Origin: Symbiodinium natans
Lineage: Eukaryota; Sar; Dinophyceae; Suessiales; Symbiodiniaceae
Direction of reading: 5' to 3'
Length of the DNA: 64,000 nucleotides
Assembly: GCA_905221605.1 (NCBI GenBank)
Contig: CAJNDS010002764.1
Location: forward strand, 155,001-219,000
In this document: piece after piece, positions 1 through 13,200 of the stretch
Numbering within the stretch: the stretch's first letter is position 1
How the letters are laid out: the number at the start of each line of letters is the position of its first letter
Notes under the pieces: model-generated
What the model saw: the letters and a program-made list of their open reading frames with translations, nothing else
Database searches by the model: none
What the model was told of the DNA's origin: nothing
Position numbers and translations under genes: made by a program

Positions 1-247
1 CCTCCCTCTCCATCTCTTCTCGTTTTTGTGGTGGTGAGGGGTGGTGAGAAGTCCGAAATGTCAGGTTTGTAGCCGACTAATCTGCAAGATGTTCTCAGGG
101 CTATCAGGGCTCAAAGCCGTAAGCGTTTACACCCTACAGACCCTTAAGACCCTGAAAAAACCTTTAAAAAACAGTTCATGCCCTTGAAGCCCTTAAACCT
201 ATAAACCCTTAAAACCCGATAAGCCCTTAAGACCCTACTTCCCTAAG

Positions 248-3200
248 GAGCAGCAGCACGACTGCATCGTGAACTTCACCGCCATCCCGCAGGACCTCTA
301 CGAGCGAGAGATTGCCAGGCGTCAGAGGGCCAAGAGATCCGTTGTGCGATGGGACGATTTAGGGCTTCAGGGGGTTTAGGGTTCAGGGTTTGGGTGTAGG
401 GGTTGAGGATTTAGGGTTGACGGTTTAGGGCTTACGGCTTAGCCCCCCCTCCCCCCCCAAGAAAAAAAAAACAAAAAAGGAAACAAACAATAGAATACAA
501 GAAAAGGAAGCGAAGAGAGCTCTCCAGGTACGCCCACTTCTGCCTGGTCCCCGAGCCGGACCTCTGCGGGAACCTGGCCGCGAGGCAGCTCCTGCCCGAG
601 CTGGACTTCGAGCTCTCCACCGCCATCCCCCTGTTCCTCAAGGCGCCCCCCTCCTAAAAGGTCATCATCACCTTCAGTATTCTTCTTCTTATTGTTCATA
701 TTATTAACATCATTAATCTTATGATTATCCCCAGTTTCAGCTCCTGTTTAAGAGGGTATTGTGGGGGTTTCGGGTTTAGGGTTTAGGGGCAAGGAGGGGG
801 TTTCGAGTTTTTGGGGCTTATGCAGATGTGATTGAAAGAATTGTAGGCTTCTAAGTTGCATTTTGGTCTTGTCTCGGGGAGGAGGCTGGGGGTCCGGGAA
901 ATGGCGGCCTTGTGTGTTGTGGACATGTTGGCTCTCAGTCGATTTCTGTCGTGCGCCTCTCTCTTCGGCTAACCAGTAGTGGGTTCCGACGTTTTGATGC
1001 TTTCTCGATTCAGTTCGGGCCTTCAGCGCAGCTTTCAACCTTAAACTGCAAACCCAACCTGGGCTCCTGGACCCCTGACCTCTGGGCAGCAAATATCCAC
1101 AACCGAAAATCCTGGGAGTTTAACGTACCCCACCATGTTTTTGCAGGCCTGAACACCCTGACCCTGAACCTCCCAAAGCCCTGAACTCCAGGCTCCAAGA
1201 AGCCTTCAACCCGTTTGAATCCCGAACGCTGAACCCTAAGTGGTTCTCAGTCGCAGTAGGTAAGTGGCATCACGAGCACCGCCAACCTTGGCCAGGCAGG
1301 GGTGGGCGAAGTGGGGGGGGAGGGGGAGGAACGTTAACCCTGAGCCCTGTAAACGCTCAAGCCCCCACGCACAAAAAGCCTAGAGAGGAACCCTAAGCCC
1401 ATATCGCATGGGGGAAGAACCGGGTTTGGGATCAGAGGCCCACGGCCCAAGCCCCCTCCTCAAGGTCCTGAACCCTCAAGCCGTCAGCCCTGAAAGTCCA
1501 AAGCCCGAAACGCAGAAGCTTGGCCAGGTCAACCTCTGCAGAAGTGCCGTGAACCACTTCTGCCAAGAGATCTACACGCTCCAGACCCTGCTCTTCCAGG
1601 CCAAGATAGGGTGAAGGGTCCTAGGGCTTTTGTAGGGTTGGGGTGTTTAAATAGGGTTTCAGGTAATTCTGGGACCAATCAGCACTTTGTGCACTCGTTT
1701 CCGTTTGCTTTGGCTGCTGCTTCCTTGTGGGTCTCGCGCGCGTGTCCCCTGATATGTGGAAGCCCTGAAGATCCAACCCTAAGCCCTGCGCCTAGACCCT
1801 AAACCCTCAACTCGAAGCCTAAACCCTAAGCCCTGAAACCCTAGACCCTAACCCCTAAACCCGAAACCCTAAACCCTAAACCCTAAACCCTAAGCTGTGG
1901 GGGATCCTGCGCGGGATTGCTTCCCCACTTTCGGAGCTTGAATCAGAAGCACCTTGAAACCCCAACACGAGAAGCCCAGTACAAGACCCATAAGGGCATG
2001 AAGGATGGCACTGCTAGAGGCTATTGCGGTGGCGACTTGAGGACTTCTGGCTGGGTTTCTGAGGCTTCTTCGTGACTTGATGAGCGAGATGAAGAGGGTT
2101 TAGGGTTTAGGGGTTTAGGGTTCAGGGCTTAGGGTTTAGGGTTTAGGGCTGAGGGTTGAGGGTTTAGGGTTGAGGGGTTTAGGCCTCACCCTTTACGGCC
2201 CTCCCGCGCGAGCTCCCGTCGAAGGAGCAGCGCGCCGACATCTGCGGCAAGAAGTTTGGCCAGGTCCAGAGAAGCAAGAAGACCATCCGCTACGAGGCAC
2301 TGCGGCCTTTCTGGGCCTCGAAAACTCCGTTTAGAAATTATTAGTTCTATTAATTTCCCTGAACCCCAAACCCTGAACCCCAAGAGCCCCTCTAAGAACA
2401 GCCCCAAACAAAACAAAAAGAATCTAAAAACCGGGGGCGTAGGCGCAACTTGCCCGAAAAGGCCAGCAAGGCCTACGAAGACGAGACCTTCGGGCTTACC
2501 TCCGTGACCTTCCAGTGCCTTGGAGCCGATTTGGCTCCCCTCTCGAGATTTCACCTTCTCTCAGATCGATCTGCGTGCTTATAAGAGCTTAGGGCTTAGG
2601 GGTTAGGGCTTAGGGCTCAGGGTTTAGGGTTTAGGGTTACCCACAACACCACAACACGCGACGCGATCCCAACTAGGAAACCCCCAAAAAAGGGGGACCC
2701 AAAAGCCTTGCTGGGAAGCTGAGTGTTAACTGGGTTTTTAGAATTTCTAGGGTTTGAAGGGTTGCTGGAGGAGTTGCGGGGGCCTCAGCTGGAGGGCTTG
2801 CATTCTGCTGAGGGTTCAGGGTTGGGGGCTTAGGGTCTTGGGGTTTGGGGGGTTTGGGGGGGCCTTCCCTGAAGGCCCTAAACGCCCGAAGCGCCCTGAG
2901 TCTTCCAACCTAAAAGCTACTTCACGGGGCCTTGGGGAAATTAGTTAGCTATAGTCCCTTCAAGAGCTATAAGAGGTAAAGGGTACCGGATTCCATAATC
3001 AGTCCCGAAACCCTGAAACCATAAAACCTGAACACCCTAACGCCCTGAATCCGAAACCCTAAGCCCGAAAGCCTTAAAACCCCCGAAAAACCCTATCATG
3101 CTCCAAAGCCTAAAATCCACCCTGAAGGCCTTAAACCGCCTTGAGCCTCGTAAGTTGGATGTTCCCCCTTATACTAACAGCCCTTAAACTGGATTATAGT

Positions 3201-6200
3201 AGGGGGTACTGTAGTCGCTATTAAGGATTGTTAGTGCAAGGGGGAACATCCCAACTTATAAGGACCTTCCTCATCATCATCCTCTTCCTCCCTAAGCCCT
3301 AAACCCCTAAACCCCTAAACCCCTAAACCCCTAAACCCTAAACCCTTAAACCCTAAACCCTAAACCCTAAACCCTAAACCCTTGCAAGGACCTTCCTCAT
3401 CATCATCCTCTTCCTCTGGGGCCTGGCCTCTGTCACGGAGTTCCGGCGCATCTTTGTGTGGCGCCCTGGCTTGGGGCTAAAAGAGGGCTTTGGGCTTTTC
3501 GTGTTTGTGTTTTGTGTGTGGGTGCCTTAGGGTGCCTTGGGTTTTAAGAGATTTTCCAATTGCAGTTAAAGGTTTGGGGGCTTATGGTTTGGGGCTTGGG
3601 ATCAAAAACTGTATATATATATATATGTGGCAGGGATTTTTAGGGTTTATTTTGCTTAGCGCCTTTCTTCACAAGATATATTAGCTAATAAAATTCGTTT
3701 TTAATATGTTATTTATTATATAATAATGCTAGCATAGAGTATATAAGATATATGATATAATATATAATATAAAGTATATCATGCGACTATAGTGAGTTTT
3801 ACATTTCCTTCAGAATGTATTCACATAAGAGTATATGTTATATAATGCAAAAGAAGAATTCCCCAATTCTATCTGTTTCATTCCTGACCGGAAATGAGTC
3901 AGTTCAGGTGTCTCAGTAAGCCCTGCGAACATGGATTCTAACATGGATATTGTCTAAAATTAATATTGACATCAAGTGGAGTATTCATGGTGATTCTTAT
4001 ATGAATAGTAATGGTAGTGTCAATACTGATGTTGGTATCAAGGTCGGAAATGAACCAGTCCAGGTGTCCAGGTGTCTTGCGAAGCCCTGTGATGTTCATC
4101 GCAAGTCAGGAATGAATCAGTCCAGGTGTCTTAATAAGCCCTATGGCAATATGGTGATTCATTCCCGGCCGAAAATGGATCAGTCCAGGTGTCTCAGTAA
4201 GCCCAGCGAGAGATAACTATAATAATACATATACATAACAATACTAGAAATAGTATCAGTATTGGCATCCATTCATACGGATATTATCTTTGAGCTTAAT
4301 ATTGACATGAATTTGAGAAGTAATATTCATTCTTATATTACTCGTGATGGTAGCGTTAATACTGATGTTGATATCAAGGTCGGGAATGAGTCAGTCCAGG
4401 TGTCTTAAGAAGCCCTGCCAGGTGTCTAGTGCGCTCTGCGTTGATTCCTTTCTGACCACGGCCGGAAATGAAACACGTCATGTGTCTGAGAAAGCCCTGT
4501 GGTGATTCTTTTCTGGTCGTAAGTCCAGGTGTCTTATATGCCCTGTGGCGATTCCTTCCTAGCTGGACATGAATCAGTCCAGGTGTCGCAGTAAGCCCAG
4601 TGCGAACACATGCAAAAGAATTTTTGTTTGTTTTGAATACTGAAGTGAAAATTCATATTTAGTCTGACGTTAATGGTACTCGTAATCGCAATACTGTTGT
4701 GGATTCCAAGGTCGGAGATGAATGAATCAGTCCAGGTGTCTTAGAAGGTGTCGAAATGAATCAGTCCAGGTGTGTGGGAAGCCTTGCGCTCGATGATTTC
4801 ATGTGAATGCACGATTTAATATTGATATTGATATCAGTACTGATTTTTCTAGCCGTAGTAATAGAAAAAACAGTATTTCAATCACACAAAATTCAGGTCG
4901 GAGAATGAATCAGACCAGCTGTCTTCATAAGCCCTGCCAGGCGTCGAATACGTCCTGCGGCGAATCATTTCGGGCCAGAAATGAACCAGTCCAGTCGTCT
5001 TAAAAGCACAGTGCTGATTCTTTTCGGGCCGGAATCCCAGTGTTGATTCATTTCGGGTCGGAGACGAATCACCTCAGGTGTCTCAGCATTGATGCATTTC
5101 AGGCCGGAAATGAATCAGTCCAGGTGCCTTAAAAACACAGTCTTGATTCATTTCGGGCTGGCAATGAATCAGTCCAGGCGCCTTCAGAGGCCCGGCGTTG
5201 ATTATTTCGGGTCAGAAATCAATCAGTCCAGGTGTCTTAATGAGCCGTGTGTTGATTCATTTCTGGTCGGCGTTGAACCAGCCTAGGTGTCTTACTTAAT
5301 TATCCCTGCGATGAGCTAATTCGGAGCGGAAATGAATCCTGGATTGATTCGTTTACGACCAGACAAGAATCACCACGGGGCTTTCTCACGGCCGTGGCCG
5401 GAAAGGAATCAACGCAGAGCGTACTAGACACCTGGCTCGGCTTATTAAGACACCTGGACTGATTCATTTACGACCTTGATATCAACATCAATATTAACAC
5501 TAGCATCACGAGTAATATAAGAATGAATAGTACTTCTCAAATTGATGTCAATATCAAAGTCAAATTAAGTACCCGTGTTCATGAAATCGCACAGAGCTTA
5601 CTGAGACACCTGGACTAATTCAACTAATTCATTTGACCATAGCGACATAGGGCTTATTAAGACACCTGGACGGTCACCTGGACTGACTCATTCCTGACCC
5701 GCAATGAATCATCACAGGGCTTCTTAAGCCACCTGGCAGAGCTTATTAAGACACCTGGACTGATTCATTTCGAACCTTGATATCAACATTAGTATTAACA
5801 CTACCAAGACTTTTATAAGAATGAATGTTAATCACCAAAAGAAAACAAAAGATTAAAGATTCATTTCCGGCCAGGAATCAATCAACGTAGTGCCACAAAG
5901 CTTATGAAGACACTTGGATTGCTTCATTCCCGACCCGCAATGAATCATCGCAGGGATTCTTAAGCCACCTGGCAGGGCTTACTAAGACACCTGGACTGGT
6001 TCATTTCGAACCTTGATATCAACATTAGTATGAACAGTACCATGACTTTTAATATAAGAATGAATGTTAATAATCAACAGAAAATAAGATTAAAGGTTCA
6101 TTTCCGGCCAGGAATGCATCAACGTAGAGCCAGAGAGCTTATGAAGACACCTGGACTGAGTCATTCCCGACCCGCAATGAATCATCAGACGGCTTCTTAA

Positions 6201-9200
6201 GCCACCTGGCAGGGCGGGCCGGGAATGAATCAGTCCAGGTGTCTTCATAAGCCCTGTGGCGCTACGTTGGTTCATTCCTGGCCGGAAGTGAATCTTTCGT
6301 ATTGTGTTTTCTTGTGATCATTAATATTCATTAATACGTTAATAGTACTGGTAGTGTTCATACTGATGTTGATATCAAGCTCGGAAATGAATCAGACACT
6401 ACAATTATTGTTTGTATAAGAGTGACCATTAGTTCACATGCGTGTCAACATTAAAAGCAAAGATACTATCCATGTTCATGAGTTCGCATTACTGAGACAC
6501 GCCTGGACTGATTTACTTCCGCTGGTCTTTTTAAGGCGCCTGGACTGGTTCATTTCCGGCCCGAAATGAATCAACGCATGGCTTACACAGACACCTAAAT
6601 TGATTCTTCCGGCACGAAGTAAATCAGACTTTGCTTTGAGACGAATGGACTAGTTGGTTCGGGCCCGAAATGACTCACCACGAGAAACTTGCTGATAGAC
6701 CTGGATTGACTCATTTCCGAACGGACATGAGTCAATCCAGGACGAATCAACGCAAAGCTTTTCAGACACCTGGACTGATTTGATGCATCTCCCACCTTGG
6801 AACCCACACCAGTCTTCTTAGTACTAGTACCATTAGTATAAGAATAAATATGAGTTTTCATCTCGATATTCAAGTCAAAATTAATATTCTTTTGCGAGAG
6901 TTCGCACAGGGCTTACTGCGACACCTGGACTGACTCATTTCCAGCCAGGAAAGAATCATCACAGTGCGAACTCAGACACCTGGACTGATTCATTTACGAC
7001 CAGAGAAGAATCACTGCGGGGCTTTCTCAGACACATGACGTGCTTCATCTCCGGCCGTGGCCGGACATGAATCAATGCAGGGCGTACTAAACACCTGGCA
7101 CGGCTTTTTAAGACACCTGGACTGATTTATTTACGACCTTGATATCAACACCAGTATTAACACTACCATCACAATTAATATAAGAATGCATATTACTTAT
7201 CGAACTAATGCCAATATTCGAGTCAAAGAAGATATCCATGTTCATGAAATCGCACAGAGCTTACTGAGACACCTGGACTAATTCAACTAATTCATTTGAC
7301 CATAGCGCCATAGGGCTCATTAAGACACCTGGACTGACTCATTCCTGACCCGCAATGAATCATCGCAGGGCTTCTTAAGCCACTTGGCAGGGCTTATTAA
7401 GACACCTGGACTGGTTCATTTCGAACCTTGATATCAACATTAGTATTAACACTACCATGACTTTTAATATAAGAATGAATGTTCATAATCAACAGAAAAT
7501 AAGATTAAAGATTCATTTCTGGCCAGGAATGCATCAACGTAGAGCCAGAGAGCTTATGAAGACACCTGGACTGAGTCATTCCCGACCCGCAATGAATCAT
7601 CAGACGGCTTCTTAAGCCACCTGGCAGGGCGGGCCGGAATGAATCAGTCCAGGTGTCTTCATAAGCCCTGTGGCGCTACGTTGGTTCATTCCTGGCCGGA
7701 AGTGAATCTTTCGTATTGTGTTTTCTTGTGATCATTAATATTCATTAATACGTTAATAGTACTGGTAGTGTTCATACTGATGTTGATACCAAGCTCGGAA
7801 ATGAATCAGACACTACAATTATTGTTTGTATAAGAGTGACCATTAGTTCACATGCATGTCAACATTAAAAGCAAAGATACTATCCATGTTCATGAGTTCG
7901 CATTACTGAGACACGCCTGGACTGATTTACTTCCGCTGGTCTTTTTAAGGCGCCTGGACTGGTTCATTTCCGGCCCGAAATGAATCAACGCATGGCTTAC
8001 ACAGACACCTAGATTGATTCTTCCGGCACGAAGTAAATCAGACTTTGCTTTGAGACGAATGGACTAGTTGGTTCGGGCCCGAAATGACTCACCACGAGAA
8101 ACTTGCTGATAGACCTGGATTGACTCATTTCCGAACGGACATGAGTCAATCCAGGACGAATCAACCAAAAGCTTTTCAGACACCTGGACTGATTTGATGC
8201 ATCTCCCACCTTGGAACCCACACCAGTCTTCTTAGTAGTACTAGTACCATTAGTATAAGAATAAATATGAGTTTTCATCTCGATATTCAAGTCAAAATTA
8301 ATATTCTTTTGCGAGAGTTCGCACAGGGCTTACTGCGACACCTGGACTGACTCATTTCCAGCCAGGAAAGAATCATCACAGTGCGAACTCAGACACCTGG
8401 ACTGATTCATTTACGACCAGAGAAGAATCACTGCGGGGCTTTCTCAGACACATGACGTGCTTCATCTCCGGCCGTGGCCGGACATGAATCAATGCAGGGC
8501 GTACTAAACACCTGGCACGGCTTTTTAAGACATCTGGACTGATTTATTTACGACCTTGATATCAACACCAGTATTAACACTACCATCACAATTAATATAA
8601 GAATGCATATTACTTATCGAACTAACGCCAATATTCGAGTCAAAGAAAATATCCATGTTCATGAAATCGCACAGAGCTTACTGAGACACCTGGACTAATT
8701 CAACTAATTCATTTGACCATAGCGCCATAGGGCTCATTAAGACACCTGGACTGACTCATTCCTGACCCGCAATGAATCATCGCAGGGCTTCTTAAGCCAC
8801 TTGGCAGGGCTTATTAAGACACCTGGACTGATTCTCTTCGAACCTTGATATCAACAGTAGTATTAACACTACCAGTACTTCTAATATAAGACTGAATGTT
8901 CATAATCAAAAGAAAACAAGATTGATGATTCATTTCCGTCCAGGAATGAACCAACGTAGTGCCACAGAGCTTATGGAGACACCTGGACTGAGTCATTCTC
9001 GGCCCGCAATGAATCATCAGACGGCTTCTTAAGCCACCTGGCAGGGCGGGCCGGGAATGAATCAGTCCAGGTGTCTTCATAAGCCCTGTGGCGCTACGTT
9101 GGTTCATTCCTGGCCGGAAGTGAATCTTTCGTATTGTTTTTTCTTGTGATCATTAATATTCATTCATACATTAATAGTAATGGTAGTGTTCATACTGATG

Positions 9201-10180
9201 TTGATATCAAGCTCGGAAATGAATCAAACACTACCATTATTATTAGTATAAGAGTGACCATTAGTTCACGTCCATGTCAACATTAACAGCAAAGATACTA
9301 TCCATGTTCATGAATTCGCATGACTGCGACGCCTGGTCTGATTCTCTTCCGGCCCAACCCGAAATCTAGCAACGCTGGTCTTTTTAAGTCCGGCCCGAAA
9401 TGAATCAACACATGGCTTATACAGACACCTAAATTGATTCTTCCGGCCCGAAGTAAATCAGCACTTTGCTTTTGAGACGAATGGACTAGTTGATTCTGGC
9501 CCGAAATGACTCACCACAGGAGGGCTTGCTGACACACCTGGAGTGACTCATTTTCGAACGGACATGAGTCAATCCAGGACGAATCAACACAAAGCTTTTC
9601 AGACACCTGGACTGATTCATCTCGACACCTGGCAGAGCTTTTTCAGACACCTGGACTGATTTGACGCATCTCCCACCTTGGAACCCGCGTCAGTATTATT
9701 AGTACTAGTACCATTAATATAAGAATATATATGAGTTTTCATCTCAATATGCAAGTCGAACTAGTCATGAAAGCTAGCTCCTTGGAGCTTGCGAGAGTTG
9801 TCGTTTACAAGAATTCTCTCTAGTGTTCAGCTGGGTCAAGAAGCGACCCCGACCCTTAAGTGATATGAAAATCAAAGGGATAAAGGGCTGTCCTTAATTG
9901 ATTTCTGGGGAGGGGGGGCCCCCTTTTTGGCTCCCCCCCCTTTTCAGGCCCCCCCCCCCTCCCTCTTGCCGCGTTTCTAGCTTTCGTGCCCCCGATCTCA
10001 AGTATTGTGAAGCGAGAGTTCGCGCAGGGCTTACTGCGACACCTGGACCTCAGTTCCAGCCAGGAAAGAATCACCACAGGGCGTATTCGGACACCTGGAC
10101 TGATTGACCGAAATAGCTCACTACAGTACGTGGTCCACGCCTGGCAGGGTTTGGTTTAGACACCCGGACTGATTCACAGC

Positions 10181-10215
<35 letters not shown>

Positions 10216-13200
10216 ATTCTTAATAGTCTTGCTAGTACTACGCCTACTAATATTAGTATCAATACTAGCATTAGTATTAGTTTTAATTATTGAAATGAAT
10301 TCGCGCATAGCTTATTGAGACAGCTGCACTGATTCATTTCCGAAAAAGAATGAACCACCACAGAGCTCAATTAAACACCTTGACTGATTAATTTCCGACC
10401 CGAAAAAACCACCCGAGGACGTCTTTGACACTTGGCCGGGCTTATTCAGACACCTGTACTGTTTCATTTCCGGCCTTGATACCAACATCAGTGTTACGAG
10501 TACCACGAATGTAAGATTGAATCTGAATACTCATGTCAAGATTAACATCGAAATTATTCTTCATTCTCATGAATTAGCACAGTGCTTACTGAGATACCTG
10601 GACGTGTTCATTTCCGAACAGAAATGAATCATCAAAGGGCCTGTGAATGGCACCTGGACTGATTCATGTCCGACCCGAAATGAATCACCACAACTCCTAT
10701 GTTAAGAAATGGCCGGAAATAAATCAATACACGGCTCATGAAAACGCCTAGACTGTTTCGTTTAAATGAAAGAATGAATAAACACTGGGCATCTTAAGGC
10801 GCCTGGACTGATTCATGCCCCCGCCCAGTATTCTCGCGACTTTTTTTCGCATCACCCTATGCACTTGAATACTTCCCAGTCTTATGATTCAAGGCTTACC
10901 ATCCTTCCTTCTCTATTATCTGTATTTCATACACAATACATATACCCTACATGTATACATAATCTGGATACTTATTCTCCTCTCTCTTTGCATTTCCACT
11001 GGAGGCAAGCCCTACAAACATAGGCCATGACATGGGCGCAAACCTATGAGATTTAAAGTTTAGGGATTTAAGCCTCAAGCCCTATAAGGCTATTAAATTC
11101 TAATCCTATATGTAATGCCTAAAACCTGAACCTTAAACCCTATAAGGCCGTGAAGGTTTTGGAGACAAACCATGGTTTAAACCCTAAGATCTGGGCATGC
11201 ATTCCTTCAGCGCCTTTAGGGTTAAAACCATTGAACCATTTAGACCTGATGGAGTTTTAGGCTTCTGACCCGGAAGGGTTTAGGGTTAAGGTTTAAATGC
11301 CTAAACCTTAAACCCTTAAGGTTTAAACTCAATGGGTTTAGGCTCTATGGGTTTAAGTTTAAGTTTAAAGGTTAAGGGTTTAGGTTTAATTGGCGGCTTA
11401 GAACTAGATGCCTGCTTCGTAAACATTAAACCTTTCAACCTCATGCAACCCTATAGATTTTGGAGGTTAAGGGTTTAGCTTAATTGCTTAACCATATAGA
11501 GTTTCGATTCTTCTCTTTAAAACCTTAAAGCCTTAACCCATAGGCTTTTAGAGAATACGCCATAAATAAAACAGGGAGCGCAGCGGAGCGGAGGGTAGGG
11601 AGGGAGGGGGACGGTGCTTGCGAATTGTCTTTTGAGAGCATAAATCCTTCCAAAATCTTAGGGGGACGGTGCTTGCGATTTGTCTTTTGGGAGCAACACC
11701 GTAAACGTTTAACAATAAGCACTAAACCCTAAAAACTAAACCCTAAAGCCTACACACTAAACCCTAAAGCCTAAACCCTAAACAACAAATCCTGAACCCT
11801 GAACACTAAACCTTAAGCCCCAAACCAAAAACCCGTTTGGACTCTTGATTAGTTTATAAGGCTTAGGGTTCAGGGTTTAGGTTCTGTAGAGGTTTATTCG
11901 AGAAGACATGCTACAATATATGAAACTTTCTTCGTTTCTCACCAAAAAGGTCGATAGCACGTCTTTTACTTCCATGTGGACAGAGTGTTCAAGGCAATTT
12001 CGTCAGATAGTCCAAGGCCATTTAGTCAAATAGGATGATTCAAGGATCTATGAAGGATAGAGCCTATTTACGAAATAAACTTACATAGTGTGTTTTCGGA
12101 GAATAGAATAATAGTCAGGAAATAGTCTAACCTTGCCTTGGAGGTTTTCTGAGAAAATACCATGTGCAAAATCTGCCTGGATCCACGCAGGGCTGTTTTC
12201 TTACAAAAAACGTGGCTTGAGAAAACACCAGGGACAAAATCTGTTGCAAAAACACCATGGACGAAATCTGCCTGGATCTGCGCCGCGCTGTTTCCCAAAT
12301 TATGGGAGCTCAGTTTTCCAAAAGACTTACGGGGACACTGCTTGCGATTTGTCATTTTGGGAGCTCAGTTTTCCACAAAAACGTAAGGGGGACCCTGCTT
12401 GCGATTTGTCATTTTGGGAACTCAGTTTTCGGGACACTGCTTGCGATTTATTATTTTGGGGGCTCAGTTTTTCAAAAAAAATAAGGGGACACTGCTTGCA
12501 ATTTGTCATTTGGGAGCTTGATTTCAAAAAAACTTAAGACTTAAGGGGACACTACTTGCGATTTGTCATTTTGGGAGCTCAGTCCTTGAAGACCCCGAAG
12601 GCCCTGTCTAAATCCCCCGGTTATCCTGGAAGGAAACAGTCAAGGCCTGTAGATCTGCAGCCTTAAACTTCGAGCTCCCCGCCCCCTTTAGCCAGTCTAA
12701 AACCCCCGCCCCCCCAGAAGCAAACAACTTAAGGCTTAAGGGGACACTACCTGCGATTTGTCATTTTAGGAGCTTAGTTAAAAAAAAACTTGAAAGGACA
12801 CTGCTTGCGATTTGTCATTCTGAGAGCTTAGTTTTCAGAAACTTAAGGGGACACTGCGCCAATTCTCAGAAAACATAGAGAAAAAGGGGACACTACCTGC
12901 GATTTGTCATTTTAGGAGCTTAGTTTAAAAAAAAACTTGAAAGGACACTGCTTGCGATTTGTCATTCTGAGAGCTTAGTTTTCAGAAAACTTAAGGGGAC
13001 ACTGCGCCAATTCTCAGAAAACATAGAGAAAAAGGGGACACTACCTGCGATTTGTCATTTTAGGAGCTTAGTTAAAAAAAAACTTGAAAGAACACTGCGT
13101 GCGATTTGTCATTCTGAGAGCTTAGTTTTCAGAAAACTTAAAAAGACACTGCGCCAATTCTCAGAAAACATATAGAAAAATATATTTGATTAATTTCATT

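Larger units (their letters stand above)
3880..10830. repeat. Dispersed/tandem 60-70 bp hairpin repeat family (AATCAGTCCAGGTGTCTTA)
   Basis: Dozens of diverged copies of a unit reading GAATCAGTCCAGGTGTCTTA, then AAGCCCTG, then GATTCATTTC-GGCC-GAAATGAATC. The last part is a near-perfect palindrome, so each unit can fold. Copies from about 3.88 to 5.34 kb read in one orientation; from about 5.4 to 10.8 kb most read in the reverse (GACACCTGGACTGATTCATT). Short ORFs in this stretch are repeat translations containing QSRCL and are not genes. Confidence 0.85.

Noticed and set aside
3950-9107. ORFs of 60-97 codons containing NQSRCL
   Set aside because: Translations of the AATCAGTCCAGGTGTCTTA repeat; identical peptides recur at 6.6 and 8.0 kb because of the 1.4 kb duplication.
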